Positions 1-8,037 of a DNA stretch of 32,726 nucleotides are shown piece by piece. The notes beneath the pieces were generated by a model. The model saw only the letters and a program-made list of their open reading frames with translations, was not told where the DNA came from and ran no database searches. The DNA comes from Alkalinema sp. RU_4_3 (GTDB lineage: Bacteria; Cyanobacteriota; Cyanobacteriia; Leptolyngbyales; Leptolyngbyaceae). The DNA lies in NCBI GenBank assembly GCA_012031975.1, contig JAAUSA010000032.1:1-32726 (forward strand), given 5' to 3'. The translations under genes and the position numbers were made by a program. Each line of letters begins with the position of its first letter. Within the stretch, counting starts at the first letter, position 1.

Positions 1-695
1 TGTGGTGGAGCGGATGTATTGGTTGTTTTTTGAGAAGGATTTGGATTTGGTGGAGATTAATCCTTTGGCGGTGAATGGGGCGGGGGCGGTGATGGCCTTG
101 GACGGCAAGATTACGGTGAATGATGGGGCTTTGGGTCGCCATGGGGATTTGGCGGGGCTGCTGCAGGCGGATGGGTTGGTGGCCACCAGGCCCATGCTGC
201 AGATGACGCTGGATGTCCAGGGACCGATCGGGATTTTGTGCAATGGTTCGGGGTTGACGATGGCGACGATGGATTTGGTCTATGGGGCTGGGGGGCTGCC
301 GAGTTGTTTTTTCAATATGGGGAGTGATACTCACTATGATTGGGATCCGGTGGTCTTCTGCGATCGCCTCAGACAGGGATTGACGGAGATTGCGGCCCAG
401 GGGGTGGTCAATGTGGTGCTGGTGAATGTGATGGCGGGGGCTGTGGGGGGGGGAGGCGATTGCTGAGGCGGTGCTAGCGGTGCTGAAGGGGGAGGCCTCC
501 AATGTGCGCAGTCTGACGGTGCAGGAGTCGGGGCCTTCTTCGGTGGTCTATCCGCTGATGCCTCAGATTGTACTGCGGGCGCTGGGGGCGGAGGGCTTGG
601 CGCTGTCGTCTCTGGCGAATCATCCCCATGTGATGGTAGTGGAGGGTTTAGAATCAGCGATCGAGCAGACGGTTAAGTTGACGGCGAGTTTATAG
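1..695 (+). CDS. sucC: Succinate-CoA ligase (ADP-forming) beta subunit, 5'-partial and frameshifted
   Basis: This is the C-terminal part of the TCA-cycle enzyme that interconverts succinyl-CoA and succinate with ATP formation. The visible start (EKDLDLVEINPL) belongs to the end of the ATP-grasp part. GILCNGSGLTMATMDLV matches the start of the C-terminal CoA-ligase domain, and the last frame ends in a typical SucC tail (NHPHVMVVEGLESAI). The upstream end lies outside the window. The frame breaks at a run of nine G (445-453): frame 2 stops at 464-466 and the rest continues in frame 3 from about 456 to 695. Eight G would restore VGGEAIAEAVLAV. The region normally reading ANFLDVGGG reads SCFFNMGSDTHY, a divergent form. 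sucD follows, giving the usual sucCD order. The family call is confident. Whether the break is real or an assembly error is open. Confidence 0.85.
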
Positions 696-1070
696 CTAGT
701 GGCTGTACAAATCCTGGCTGGATGAATGGTGCAGGCTAAGTTTTGTAATGCAGGTAGAGCTTAATGGTGCCTTAACTAACAGTTAAACTCTAGATAATCT
801 GTAATACTACCGAAGTTTTATCTGGGGCTAAGGTTCATGGAGTAGTGGTGGTGAAAATACCCTGGTTGGGAAGAGTTGCAAAACTCTATGATGGAGAGCC
901 TTCCGAGGTTTTCTGGGGCTGGGATGTTTGGATACCCCTGGGGGATATCCCCTGGTTTTGCGCTTCGAACAGCCCCTTGCGGCCCTAGGGTGTACCCTTC
1001 TATATTCCTAGTATTCAGGCTTCTCATTGTGTCGCACTTTTCAGGCTACCCGCTCGATCGTTCTAACTGT
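696..1070 (+). other. sucC-sucD intergenic region (375 bp)
   Basis: This gap is long for a sucCD pair. The sucD frame stays open back to 876, but the predicted residues there are unlike SucD, so the stretch is probably non-coding leader. It holds an AT-rich patch around 770-810 that could include a promoter, and a 12-bp perfect palindrome GGGGATATCCCC at 941-952. No RNA family was recognised. Confidence 0.4.
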
Positions 1071-1934
1071 ATGAATTTAACAACTGCATCGCAGGTGATG
1101 ATCCAGGGCGTTATGGAACCTCTGGGTCAGAATTTTGCACCAAGAATGAAGGATTATGGCAGCAATATTGTGGCGGGTATTGCGCCCGGCTATGGTGGAG
1201 CGCTTCTGGGGGATATTCCGCTGTTCGATATGGTGGAGCAGGTGGTGGCGGCTGTGGGTACGATCGATGTTTCGGTGATCTGTACCCACCCCTATGGGGT
1301 GTTGGATGCGGCTTTAGAGGCGATGCATAGTGGGGTGCGGCAGTTGGTGCTGGTGACGCAGGGGGTGCCGCCTCTGGATATGGTGGAATTGATCCGGCGG
1401 GCGGAGGTGACGGAGACGCTGGTGCTGGGGCCGAATAGTCCGGGGTTGATCATGCCGGGTAAGTTATTGTTGGGGGTCCATCCGCCGGGGCATTATGCGC
1501 CGGGGCGTCTGGGGCTGATTACGCGGAATGGGCCTTTGACCTATGAGATTGCCCATGCTTTGACACACGAGGGGTTGGGGCAGTCTATTTGTGTGAGTAT
1601 TGGGTCCGATGCGGTGCTGGGTTCGACGTTTCAGCAGTGGTTGCAGATTTTGGATGAGGATGAGGGGACGGATGTGATTGTGCTGGCGGGGGAGATTGGG
1701 GGGGACAATGAAGAGGCGGCGGCGCAGTATATTTTGGAGGCGATCGACAAGCCTGTAATTGCCTATATTGCGGGGCATCGGGCGCCGAAGGATCGCCGTT
1801 TGGGCCATGCGGGGGCGATTATTGCGTCGCAGTTGACGGATTTGGGGGTTGATTTGGGGACGGCGGAAAGTAAGGTGGCGGCTTTTAAGCGGGCGGGGGG
1901 TGCCGGTGGCGCGGAAGCCTTGGGAGATTGGTAA
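1071..1934 (+). CDS. sucD: Succinate-CoA ligase alpha subunit
   Basis: SucD carries the CoA-binding Rossmann domain and the active-site histidine that is phosphorylated during succinyl-CoA/succinate interconversion. The 287-residue product begins MNLTTASQVMIQGVMEP. It contains the N-terminal CoA-binding stretch (IVAGIAPGYGG), the NSPG turn (LGPNSPGLIMPG) and the phosphohistidine loop LGHAGAIIAS near the C-terminus. Length fits the family (about 290). The start at 1071 was chosen because family similarity begins there, although the frame is open for 65 further codons upstream. It follows sucC on the same strand after 375 bp. The gene uses mainly G- and T-ending codons (GCG, GGG, TTG, GAT), like its neighbours up to about 11.2 kb. 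Confidence 0.92.
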   Translation: MNLTTASQVMIQGVMEPLGQNFAPRMKDYGSNIVAGIAPGYGGALLGDIPLFDMVEQVVAAVGTIDVSVICTHPYGVLDAALEAMHSGVRQLVLVTQGVPPLDMVELIRRAEVTETLVLGPNSPGLIMPGKLLLGVHPPGHYAPGRLGLITRNGPLTYEIAHALTHEGLGQSICVSIGSDAVLGSTFQQWLQILDEDEGTDVIVLAGEIGGDNEEAAAQYILEAIDKPVIAYIAGHRAPKDRRLGHAGAIIASQLTDLGVDLGTAESKVAAFKRAGGAGGAEALGDW

Positions 1935-2016
1935 GTTGGTGCGGCGGGCGCTGAAGGGGGGGATGCGGCGATCGGCTTAGGGGTTTGGGAGATGGCTGGT
2001 TTGATGCAGAGATAGC

Positions 2017-2035
2017 GGGCGCGGGATGCGCGCCC
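2017..2035. terminator. GC-rich hairpin between convergent genes
   Basis: GGGCGCG (2017-2023) pairs perfectly with CGCGCCC (2029-2035) around a 5-nt loop. It sits between the convergent ends of sucD and the next gene. There is no T tract, so it could be a weak bidirectional terminator or a copy of a dispersed GC-rich cyanobacterial repeat. Confidence 0.4.
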
Positions 2036-2051
2036 CTACCAGGCATGGGTT

Positions 2052-2591
2052 TTATTTCTTTTTGGAGGTGGTTTTGGAGGTGGTGGAGGTGGCTTCGGGT
2101 TCGGGGGGGGATTCGGGGTCGGGGGATTTGAGGGCTTCGTCGATGACTTGGCGGGCGGTGGAGGCCTGTTCGCGGGCGGCGCGGTAGCGGAGGTTGGCTT
2201 GGGCGTAGTTTTTGAGGATTTTGAAGCCGTCTTTGAGTTCGAGGAGTTCTTCTTCGCTGATGATTTCGTCGGTGAAGAGGATGTCGATTTTTTCGCGGAT
2301 TTCTAGGGCTTCTTCGCGGGATTCCTGGGCCTTGAGTTTGAGGGTGGCGAGGCCGCTGAGGATCTGGACGGCTTGGTTGAGGGCGTCTTCGCTGCCGACG
2401 ACTAGGGTGCCGGGTTCTTTGATCTCGATGAATTGCTGGGGGCCGAAGCCGTCGGCGAGATCGCTGGGCACTTCGCCTTCTTCGATCATTTCAATTAGCT
2501 GGGCCATGGCGTTTTCTCGGGCTTTGGCGGAGTCTTTGCCGGAGACGGTGATTGAGATTTCGGGGTTTTGGGGGAAGGTGTATTGGACCAT
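2052..2591 (-). CDS. Conserved hypothetical protein with Lys/Ser-rich tail
   Basis: A 179-residue soluble protein of unknown function. The N-terminal 70 residues look like a small alpha/beta domain (MVQYTFPQNPEISITVSG, then a charged helix with IEMIEEGEVPSDL). The middle is strongly helical and charged (about residues 85-155, possible coiled coil). The C-terminus is low complexity, rich in Pro, Glu, Ser, Thr and Lys and ending in KKK. There is no signal peptide or membrane segment. It converges with sucD and is divergent from the SirB1-type gene at 2706. Codon use is normal and the frame is intact, so the gene looks real. No family name could be assigned. Confidence 0.7.
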   Translation of the reverse strand: MVQYTFPQNPEISITVSGKDSAKARENAMAQLIEMIEEGEVPSDLADGFGPQQFIEIKEPGTLVVGSEDALNQAVQILSGLATLKLKAQESREEALEIREKIDILFTDEIISEEELLELKDGFKILKNYAQANLRYRAAREQASTARQVIDEALKSPDPESPPEPEATSTTSKTTSKKK

Positions 2592-2705
2592 GGTGCGCGT
2601 CAGTCGTTGAATTTGTACTGTGAATGGTACAGGGTAATGGGCAATGCGATCGATCGCACTGTGGATTCTTGGTAGAATTAGACTCGATTCTGGGGTTGAG
2701 GTGTT

Positions 2706-3524
2706 ATGCAGCTTTCTTTGCCGAGACAGCGGTTTATGCAGGCGGTGCGGGGGGAGGATGGGGCGATCGATCTGGAGATGGCGGCGCTCTATATTGCCCA
2801 GGAGGTCTACCCGGAGATTGATCCGCTGGAGTATGTGGGGAGGCTCGATCGGATGGCGGAGGCGCTGCGGCCCCGGTTGCCGGAGTCGATGTATCCTTTG
2901 CGGGTGCTGAAGGTGATTAATGAGTTTTTGTATGGGGAGTTGGGCTTTAGGGGGAATCGTGAGCAGTATTATGATCCGCGTAATAGTTTTTTAAATCAGG
3001 TTTTGGATCGCCGTTTGGGGATTCCGATTACTTTGTCGCTGGTGTATTTGGGGTTGGCAAGGCGCTTGGGCTTTTTGATGGAGGGGGTGAGTTTTCCGGG
3101 GCATTTTTTGATTCGACCTGTGTACGAGGAGATGACGGTGTTTGTGGATGCGTTTGATGGGGGGGAGATTTTGTTTGAGCAGGATTGTCAGCGGAAGTTG
3201 GGGGAGATGTTTGGGGGGCAGTTGCCGATGCGGGAGGCGTTTTTTGAGGCGGCGGGGAATCGGCATTTTTTGGCGCGGATGTTGACGAATTTAAAGGCGA
3301 ATTATATTCATATTGAGGATTTCGATCGGGCCTACGGGGCCATTGAGCGAATTTTAATTTTGTTTCCGGATGCGCCGTTGGAGTTGCGCGATCGGGGCTT
3401 ACTTAATTATCGGTTGAATCGTTGGATTGAGGCGCGGCAGGATTTGGGGCGGTATTTGGAGGTGAAGCCGACGGCGGGGGATAGGAGTGCGATCGAGGCG
3501 ATTTTGAGTCGGATGGTGATGTAG
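2706..3524 (+). CDS. SirB1 family protein (transglutaminase-like fold with TPR-like tail)
   Basis: The 272-residue product matches the SirB1/UPF0162 family, a transglutaminase-like core followed by tetratricopeptide-like helices. The key stretch is ...NSFLNQVLDRRLGIPITLSLVYLGLARRLG...GVSFPGHFLIR, around residues 95-140. The C-terminal helices LTNLKANYIHIEDFDRAYGA and LELRDRGLLNYRLNRWIEA resemble TPR repeats. The canonical catalytic Cys is replaced in this family (SLVYL), so enzymatic activity is doubtful. The biochemical role is not established. The start is supported by GAGG at 2697-2700, five bases upstream. The gene is probably transcribed alone, and the hairpin repeat at 3541 follows it. 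Confidence 0.85.
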   Translation: MQLSLPRQRFMQAVRGEDGAIDLEMAALYIAQEVYPEIDPLEYVGRLDRMAEALRPRLPESMYPLRVLKVINEFLYGELGFRGNREQYYDPRNSFLNQVLDRRLGIPITLSLVYLGLARRLGFLMEGVSFPGHFLIRPVYEEMTVFVDAFDGGEILFEQDCQRKLGEMFGGQLPMREAFFEAAGNRHFLARMLTNLKANYIHIEDFDRAYGAIERILILFPDAPLELRDRGLLNYRLNRWIEARQDLGRYLEVKPTAGDRSAIEAILSRMVM

Positions 3525-3540
3525 TTGATCACCTACATAG

Positions 3541-3649
3541 GCCGTGAAATGAATTTCACGGCTAAGAGCGAAAGCCCGAAGCGGGCTACAACAGATCGCT
3601 ATTCTAGCCCCTGGGGCTTTCGCTCTTAGCCCCGAGCTTAAGCTCGGGG
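3541..3649. repeat. Composite palindromic repeat element (three adjoining stem-loops)
   Basis: A 109-bp block made almost wholly of inverted repeats. Stem A is GCCGTGAAAT/ATTTCACGGC (3541-3550/3553-3562). Stem B is a 17-bp perfect inverted repeat (3561-3577/3614-3630), with two smaller hairpins nested in its arms (3573-3587 and 3606-3618). Stem C is the 20-bp perfect palindrome CCCCGAGCTTAAGCTCGGGG (3630-3649). The arms of stem B carry the linker GCTCTTAGC, which abuts a palindrome on each side. The same linker-plus-palindrome design recurs at 11321-11348. It is likely a dispersed cyanobacterial palindromic repeat. It may also terminate transcription of the SirB1-type gene. Confidence 0.75.
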
Positions 3650-3728
3650 TCTGGGATGAGGGTTGGGTGGCGCGATCGCTCTACGGCAGTCTATCCTAAA
3701 GGGAGTAAAGGTTTGGAGTTAGTGACCG

Positions 3729-4365
3729 ATGGTTACTTTACAGGCGAAAAATTTAACCTTGGATGAAGTGAGTCGCTACCTTAAGTTGCAGCGGAGTCTG
3801 GGGCGGCAGACCTATGGGGAACTTCTACCATTAGAGCCTGTGACGGAATTTGAGGGCCAGGAGATTGAGCAAATTCGGCTGGATTTTCAGGCCTATTGGC
3901 AGGCCGGGCGGGTGCTGGAGAGCCAGATTCAGTTATTGGTACTGGGGCCTTTGCTGCGCCTGGCGGGTTTTTATCGTGCGCCGATTAATTTGACTGTGGA
4001 GCAGCGATCGCGGATGTTGAGCTTGTAGATGAGGATGTGACGATTACGGGACGATTGGATTTGTTGGCGGCGGGGCGGGGCGGGGATAGACCGTTTTGGA
4101 TTTTGGTGGTGGAGTCGAAGAATAGTCAGTTGGAGGCACTCAATGGGTTGCCCCAGTTATTGACCTATGCAGCGGAGGGGCTGAAGCTGAGGAGTCGGTT
4201 TGGGGGCTGACGACGAATGGGATTAGCTATTATTTTGTGCGACTGTGCCCTGGGGAGGTGCTTCAGTATCAGTTGTTGCCCGAGCTGAATTTGTTTGATG
4301 CGGATCGATCGTTGCAGTTGTTGCAGGTGTTGAAGGCGATCTGTAAGATAGAACCCACAGCTTAA
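3729..4365 (+). pseudogene. Restriction-endonuclease-like protein, broken by two frameshifts
   Basis: Three overlapping reading frames together make one protein: frame 3 from 3729 to about 4005 (MVTLQAKNLTLDEVSRYLKL...), frame 2 from about 4007 to 4210 (DVTITGRLDLLA...FWILVVESKNSQLEA) and frame 1 from about 4190 to 4365 (VWGLTTNGISYYFVRL). The middle part shows the D-x(n)-E-x-K spacing of the PD-(D/E)XK nuclease fold (GRLDLL ... VVESK). It therefore resembles the type I restriction R-subunit N-terminal-like proteins common in cyanobacteria. Both breaks are equivalent to one missing base. The first lies next to a HIP1 octamer at 4004-4011. No methylase partner is present. The nuclease call is moderate. 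The frame interruption is directly visible. Confidence 0.6.
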
Positions 4366-4380
4366 CTAAGGCCTAACGCC

Positions 4381-4899
4381 ATGAACCCCACAACTCCAAG
4401 GGCTAATCCCCTAGTCATGTTGGCCCTAGCCCTTTTGCTGGCCTTCCTTTGGGTGATCGCGAACCCCACTGCTGCCTTTGCCCTCGCTCCGGCGATCAAC
4501 TATACCAGCACCGACCTGACTGAACGGGATTTTTCCCACCAGGATTTGGAACAGGCTGTCTTTGTCGCAGCTGAAATGCGCAAGGCAAACCTTGAAGGGG
4601 CCAACCTGCGTAACTCGATGCTCACTAAGGCTAATCTGCTGGGTGCAAATCTCCGGGATGCGGATCTGTCGGGCTCGCTGCTCGATCGCGTCACCTTCTA
4701 CAAAGCTGATCTGACCAACGCGATCCTTTCCGAAGCGACCCTGACTAATACCATGCTCGATGAGGCGGTGATTACGGGGGCCGATTTTACGGATGCTTTG
4801 ATGGATCGCTACGTGGTCAAAAAACTCTGCGAACGCGCCACGGGCACCAACCCCACCACTGGTGTCGATACCCGCTATAGTCTCGGATGTGATGGCTAG
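4381..4899 (+). CDS. Pentapeptide repeat protein, exported (probable thylakoid lumen)
   Basis: The 172-residue precursor begins with a signal peptide: a hydrophobic stretch at about residues 11-33 ending TAAFALA, with cleavage probable after the last Ala. The mature part holds a pentapeptide-repeat right-handed beta-helix, A(D/N)LXX-type repeats over about residues 50-140 (LEGANLRNSMLTKANLLGAN). It ends in a conserved Cys-containing tail (KKLCERATGTNP ... SLGCDG). This architecture is typical of cyanobacterial and chloroplast lumenal pentapeptide proteins. Their function is unknown. Codon use is C-rich (GCC, CTG, ACC), unlike the G/T-ending usage of nearby genes. It converges with the next gene, with only 3 bp between the two stop codons. 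Confidence 0.85.
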   Translation: MNPTTPRANPLVMLALALLLAFLWVIANPTAAFALAPAINYTSTDLTERDFSHQDLEQAVFVAAEMRKANLEGANLRNSMLTKANLLGANLRDADLSGSLLDRVTFYKADLTNAILSEATLTNTMLDEAVITGADFTDALMDRYVVKKLCERATGTNPTTGVDTRYSLGCDG

Positions 4900-4902
4900 A
4901 CC

Positions 4903-5130
4903 CTACACTTCATCTTTCAAAAATGCCTGGCGATCGAGCCAAATCTCGCCATGGTCGGGCACCCAAGCGATCCAATGCTCGGTATCTAATTGACAAATTA
5001 AAAGTGCTCGATCGTAACTATATTCCGACGGCAAATCCCGCAGTTTTACCCACAGGTCCGGCTGGGGCTGAAATGCCTCCAGCGTCACCCGCTCTAAATT
5101 CTGTCTTGCAAGGCGTGTAGCGATCGCCAT
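4903..5130 (-). CDS. Small conserved hypothetical protein
   Basis: A 75-residue acidic protein with the core LLICQLDTEHWIAWVPDHGEIWLDRQAF. It has no signal peptide or transmembrane segment. The tryptophan-rich beta pattern suggests a small beta-sheet domain, but no family was recognised. Its stop lies 3 bp from the stop of the pentapeptide protein. The complete, well-composed frame and the mixed-hydrophobicity pattern support a real gene. A HIP1 octamer overlaps the first codons (5120-5127). Confidence 0.6.
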   Translation of the reverse strand: MAIATRLARQNLERVTLEAFQPQPDLWVKLRDLPSEYSYDRALLICQLDTEHWIAWVPDHGEIWLDRQAFLKDEV

Positions 5131-5200
5131 AGGTCAACTCCTCCATTGGAGATTCTGCTTTCTGTAGTCTATGCTACAAAATTTTTGAGGCGATCGGCCT

Positions 5201-5240
5201 GCTTTGATACAGAACGTTTGGCTTCGATACAGAACGTTAG
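5201..5240. repeat. 20-bp tandem direct repeat, two copies
   Basis: GCTTTGATACAGAACGTTTG (5201-5220) is followed directly by GCTTCGATACAGAACGTTAG (5221-5240), 18 of 20 positions identical. The second copy contains the stop codon of dusA (5237-5239 on the minus strand). The function is unknown. Confidence 0.7.
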
Positions 5241-6259
5241 ACTTCCTGGAGGTTTGCTTCAACGGTGGCTTCGATTCTGGCGACCTGAGATAGGGCTTCC
5301 TGGACTAGGGCGACGCCTGCACCGGGTTTAGAGGCCCCTTCGGTGAGGATGCGTTTCCATTGGCGGCTGCCGGGTTGGCCGGCGAACAGTTGCAGCATGT
5401 GGCGGGTGATCGTGTGGAGTTTGGTACCGCGATGTTGGGTCCATTCTTCTATGTAGGGATACATGGACTCGACGACCTCATGGCGGGTCAAGGGCTCGTT
5501 GGGGCTGCGGTAGAAGTCGTGATCGGCTTCGCTAAACAGGTAGGGATTGTCATAGGCGGCGCGGCCAATCATCACGGCATCCACTTCTAGCAATTGTGGT
5601 TTCGCTTGTTCTAGTGTTAGAAAACCACCGTTAATCTCAATCCAAATCTGTGAATATTCGCGTTTCAGTCGGTGTACATCTTCGTACCGCAAAGGTGGAA
5701 TGTCACGGTTTTCCTTGGGACTAAGACCCTGCAGCCAAGCTTTTCGGGCGTGGACGGAGAAGCGATCGCACCCTGCCGCTGCAACGGTGGTGACAAACTT
5801 CGCCATTGACTCATAGCTATCCTGTTCGTCTACGCCAATGCGATGCTTTACTGTCACGGGAATTCGAGTTGCAGCTTTCATGGCGCTAATGCAATCGGCG
5901 ACGCGATCGGGATCGAGCATCAGACAGGCCCCAAAGTTGCCATCCTGTACCCGACTGCTAGGACAGCCGACGTTGAGATTGATCTCGTTATAGCCCAAGG
6001 ATTCCGCCAGTCTGGCGCAGTTGGCCAGCTCCGTTGGATTGTCTCCACCGACCTGTAGTACGATCGGCCCTTCCTCGGGCGAAAACCCCAGGAGTTTTTC
6101 CAGGTCCCCAAACTTAATGGCCTGGGCGGTCACCATTTCTGTGTACAGCAGGGTTTGCCGGGAGATCTGCCGCATGAAGTAGCGGAAATGGCGATCGGTG
6201 CGATCCATCATGGGAGCGACACTGAGGGGATAGTTGGGGAGGTTGGGGTTGGGGACCAT
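5237..6259 (-). CDS. dusA: tRNA-dihydrouridine synthase A
   Basis: This FMN enzyme reduces uridines in the D-loop of tRNA (DusA acts on U20/U20a). The 340-residue TIM-barrel protein has the FMN-binding start LSVAPMMDRTDRHFRYFMR and the substrate and catalytic segment NLNVGCPSSRVQDGNFGACLM, with catalytic Cys99. It also has the basic RNA-binding motif KHRIG and the FMN phosphate loop (INGGF ... VMIGRAAYDNPYLF). The residues MDRTD and CPSSRVQ are characteristic of the DusA subgroup. It starts 3 bp after the end of the hydrolase-fold gene on the same strand, so the two are probably co-transcribed, with dusA second. Confidence 0.95.
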   Translation of the reverse strand: MVPNPNLPNYPLSVAPMMDRTDRHFRYFMRQISRQTLLYTEMVTAQAIKFGDLEKLLGFSPEEGPIVLQVGGDNPTELANCARLAESLGYNEINLNVGCPSSRVQDGNFGACLMLDPDRVADCISAMKAATRIPVTVKHRIGVDEQDSYESMAKFVTTVAAAGCDRFSVHARKAWLQGLSPKENRDIPPLRYEDVHRLKREYSQIWIEINGGFLTLEQAKPQLLEVDAVMIGRAAYDNPYLFSEADHDFYRSPNEPLTRHEVVESMYPYIEEWTQHRGTKLHTITRHMLQLFAGQPGSRQWKRILTEGASKPGAGVALVQEALSQVARIEATVEANLQEV

Positions 6260-6262
6260 GGG

Positions 6263-7228
6263 CTAGCTGCTTGAGCGGGAGAGGTATTTGTCGAGAAAGG
6301 GGACGATCGCCTGGGCGAGTCGTTCAGGATACTCTTCATGGAGTCCGAGGGATCCGGGGAGGCGTACACTCTGTACGGAACTGAAGTGGGCGACGATTTC
6401 GGCTTCTTGGCGGGATTTGGGGGGCATATGTTCCCCGAGGACCATGAGGGTCGGCAAGGGCAGGGGCTGGAACAATCCTAACCAATCTTCTCGCCGTTGC
6501 ATGGGATCGAGTCCCCCGGTAACAAAGGCCACCGAGGCAAACCTTGCCCCAGGCTGTCTGGAGAGGTTTTGTTTGGCTTGTAGGAATCGATCGCTGAGGT
6601 TGGCTGTGTTGGCGAAGACGTGGCGGCGGTACATGAAGCGCAGGAGGCCTTGGGTGGTGTTGAGCCAGTAGAGGAACTGCCCGATCACAGGTAGGCTGAC
6701 CAGCTTCTGAATGGTTTTGAACTTCGATCGATGTTTGTCGCCCATCATAGTTGGTAAGGGGCCGCGCCAGGTGGGCGCTACCAAAACGACCCATTTCCAG
6801 ATTAAGGGTTGTTCCTGGGCGAGTTGCATGACGTAGCCTGCGGCATGGCCTGGGGCGACGACGACGACGGGGTTTTGAAACATTTCCTGGACGAAGGTGC
6901 GCAGGAAGGCTCGGTAGTATTTGGGCAGGTAGGTGAGGGGTGGGCGATCGCTGTCGCCGAAGCCGAGCCAGTCGAGGGTCCAGACTTGGTAGCGGTTGGA
7001 GAGTTCTCGGGCAAGGCCGCGCATTTCTTTGCGGGAGGAGACTGTGCTGAAGGAGGGCAGTAGGAGGATGGGTTCACCTTCTCCTGTGACTTCGTAGGCG
7101 ATGTTGTGGGTTTGACCTTCCCATTGCCAGGGGTAGGTTTGGTGGGGTGGTGGGGCGGTGGGGGCGTCTGGGAGTTCCAGGAGGATGGGATCGATCTGTT
7201 GGTCTTGGGTTAGTGCGATCTCGTCCAT
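6263..7228 (-). CDS. Alpha/beta-hydrolase-fold protein lacking the catalytic serine
   Basis: The 321-residue product has the alpha/beta-hydrolase outline: an oxyanion-side strand (EPILLLPSFSTVSSR), the DWLGFGDSDRP motif (residues 86-96), a nucleophile-elbow strand, a cap region and a late histidine segment LGLHEEYPERLAQ (His297). The elbow, normally G-x-S-x-G, reads GHAAG (residues 127-131), so the nucleophile position is Ala129. The usual acid position after the sixth strand reads GEHMPPKS with no Asp. The frame is intact, so this is not damage. It may be a non-catalytic or divergent member. It is first in a probable operon with dusA and divergent from the gene at 7404. The substrate is unknown. 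Confidence 0.8.
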   Translation of the reverse strand: MDEIALTQDQQIDPILLELPDAPTAPPPHQTYPWQWEGQTHNIAYEVTGEGEPILLLPSFSTVSSRKEMRGLARELSNRYQVWTLDWLGFGDSDRPPLTYLPKYYRAFLRTFVQEMFQNPVVVVAPGHAAGYVMQLAQEQPLIWKWVVLVAPTWRGPLPTMMGDKHRSKFKTIQKLVSLPVIGQFLYWLNTTQGLLRFMYRRHVFANTANLSDRFLQAKQNLSRQPGARFASVAFVTGGLDPMQRREDWLGLFQPLPLPTLMVLGEHMPPKSRQEAEIVAHFSSVQSVRLPGSLGLHEEYPERLAQAIVPFLDKYLSRSSS

Positions 7229-7403
7229 GAAAGTTCACCCTGGGTGTGTGTCTGCCGCAGATGAAAGTTTATCGAAAGCTTGGTCCTTTGCGCAAAGTTT
7301 TAGTTTTAGTTCATACCTTGAGGGGGCGATCGCCTGTGGGTTCCTTGGCGATTTTGCTAAGATACGGGAGGTGTTCTTTATTTGCTGAATGGAGAGAAAA
7401 GCG

Positions 7404-7808
7404 ATGGATTGCAAAACAGCGACGAAGGTTTATGCGTATGGTGATCCTTTGGCCAATATTCAGGGGCTGTTTCCGGAGACTTGGGCGTTTCTGGAGCAGC
7501 AGGTGAAGGATTATGTGGCCGGGAAGGCGGATAAGTTTGACAGCGATGTGCGGGCGATCGTTGGGGAGACGGGCTTTAGGTTTCGGATGACGCACCGGGA
7601 CGATCGAGATAAGCTGACGAATGATCTGTCGGAGCTGTTGGGGGATATTACGTCGCGGTTGCTGTTGGAGAAGCATTTTGGGGTGATGGCGGGGGAGCCG
7701 CTGTACTTTAGTACGATCTGCTGTTCTAGCCATTTGACGGCGGATCGAGAGCTGACGCTTGAGGAGGTTTTGCCGTTGCAGCGGGCGGCGGTGAGTTTGC
7801 AGGATTAA
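7404..7808 (+). CDS. Conserved hypothetical protein
   Basis: A 134-residue soluble protein beginning MDCKTATKVYAYGDPLANIQ. The predicted fold is mainly helical, with a C-terminal segment FSTICCSSHLTADRELTLEEV holding a Cys-Cys pair. It has no membrane segment and no family was recognised. The ATG at 7404 was preferred over 7389 because GGAGAG lies about 8 bases upstream of it. It is transcribed divergently from the hydrolase-fold gene (175-bp gap) and followed by a terminator-like hairpin, so it is probably monocistronic. Confidence 0.6.
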   Translation: MDCKTATKVYAYGDPLANIQGLFPETWAFLEQQVKDYVAGKADKFDSDVRAIVGETGFRFRMTHRDDRDKLTNDLSELLGDITSRLLLEKHFGVMAGEPLYFSTICCSSHLTADRELTLEEVLPLQRAAVSLQD

Positions 7809-7828
7809 TTTATTCCTTAAACCTCAGT

Positions 7829-7865
7829 CCTGGGATAGAGTTTTTTCGATGGGCTCTATCCTAGG
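7829..7865 (+). terminator. Intrinsic terminator-like hairpin
   Basis: CCTGGGATAGAG (7829-7840) pairs with CTCTATCCTAGG (7854-7865), 12 bp with one G-T wobble, followed by TTAGTTTCTTT. It lies 20 bp after the stop of the gene at 7404. Confidence 0.65.
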
Positions 7866-8037
7866 TTAGTTTCTTTACTGGGGTAAATCTATGCCCTCCA
7901 TAGGTCAGCTATCTGAGATATAAAGTGATAAGCTTCGATCTCGGGATGTTTTGTGAATTGCTCGGGTTGTCTGCTCGGGACTGTCAAGGCGCATCCATCG
8001 GGTGTACACCGTAACTCTAAACATCTTTATTAAATCT

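Noticed and set aside
818-1027. Minus-strand gene in the sucC-sucD gap
   Set aside because: The 69-codon frame has no family resemblance, overlaps the open sucD leader and has low-quality composition.
876-1070. N-terminal extension of SucD
   Set aside because: The residues do not resemble SucD, and family similarity begins at MNLTT (1071).
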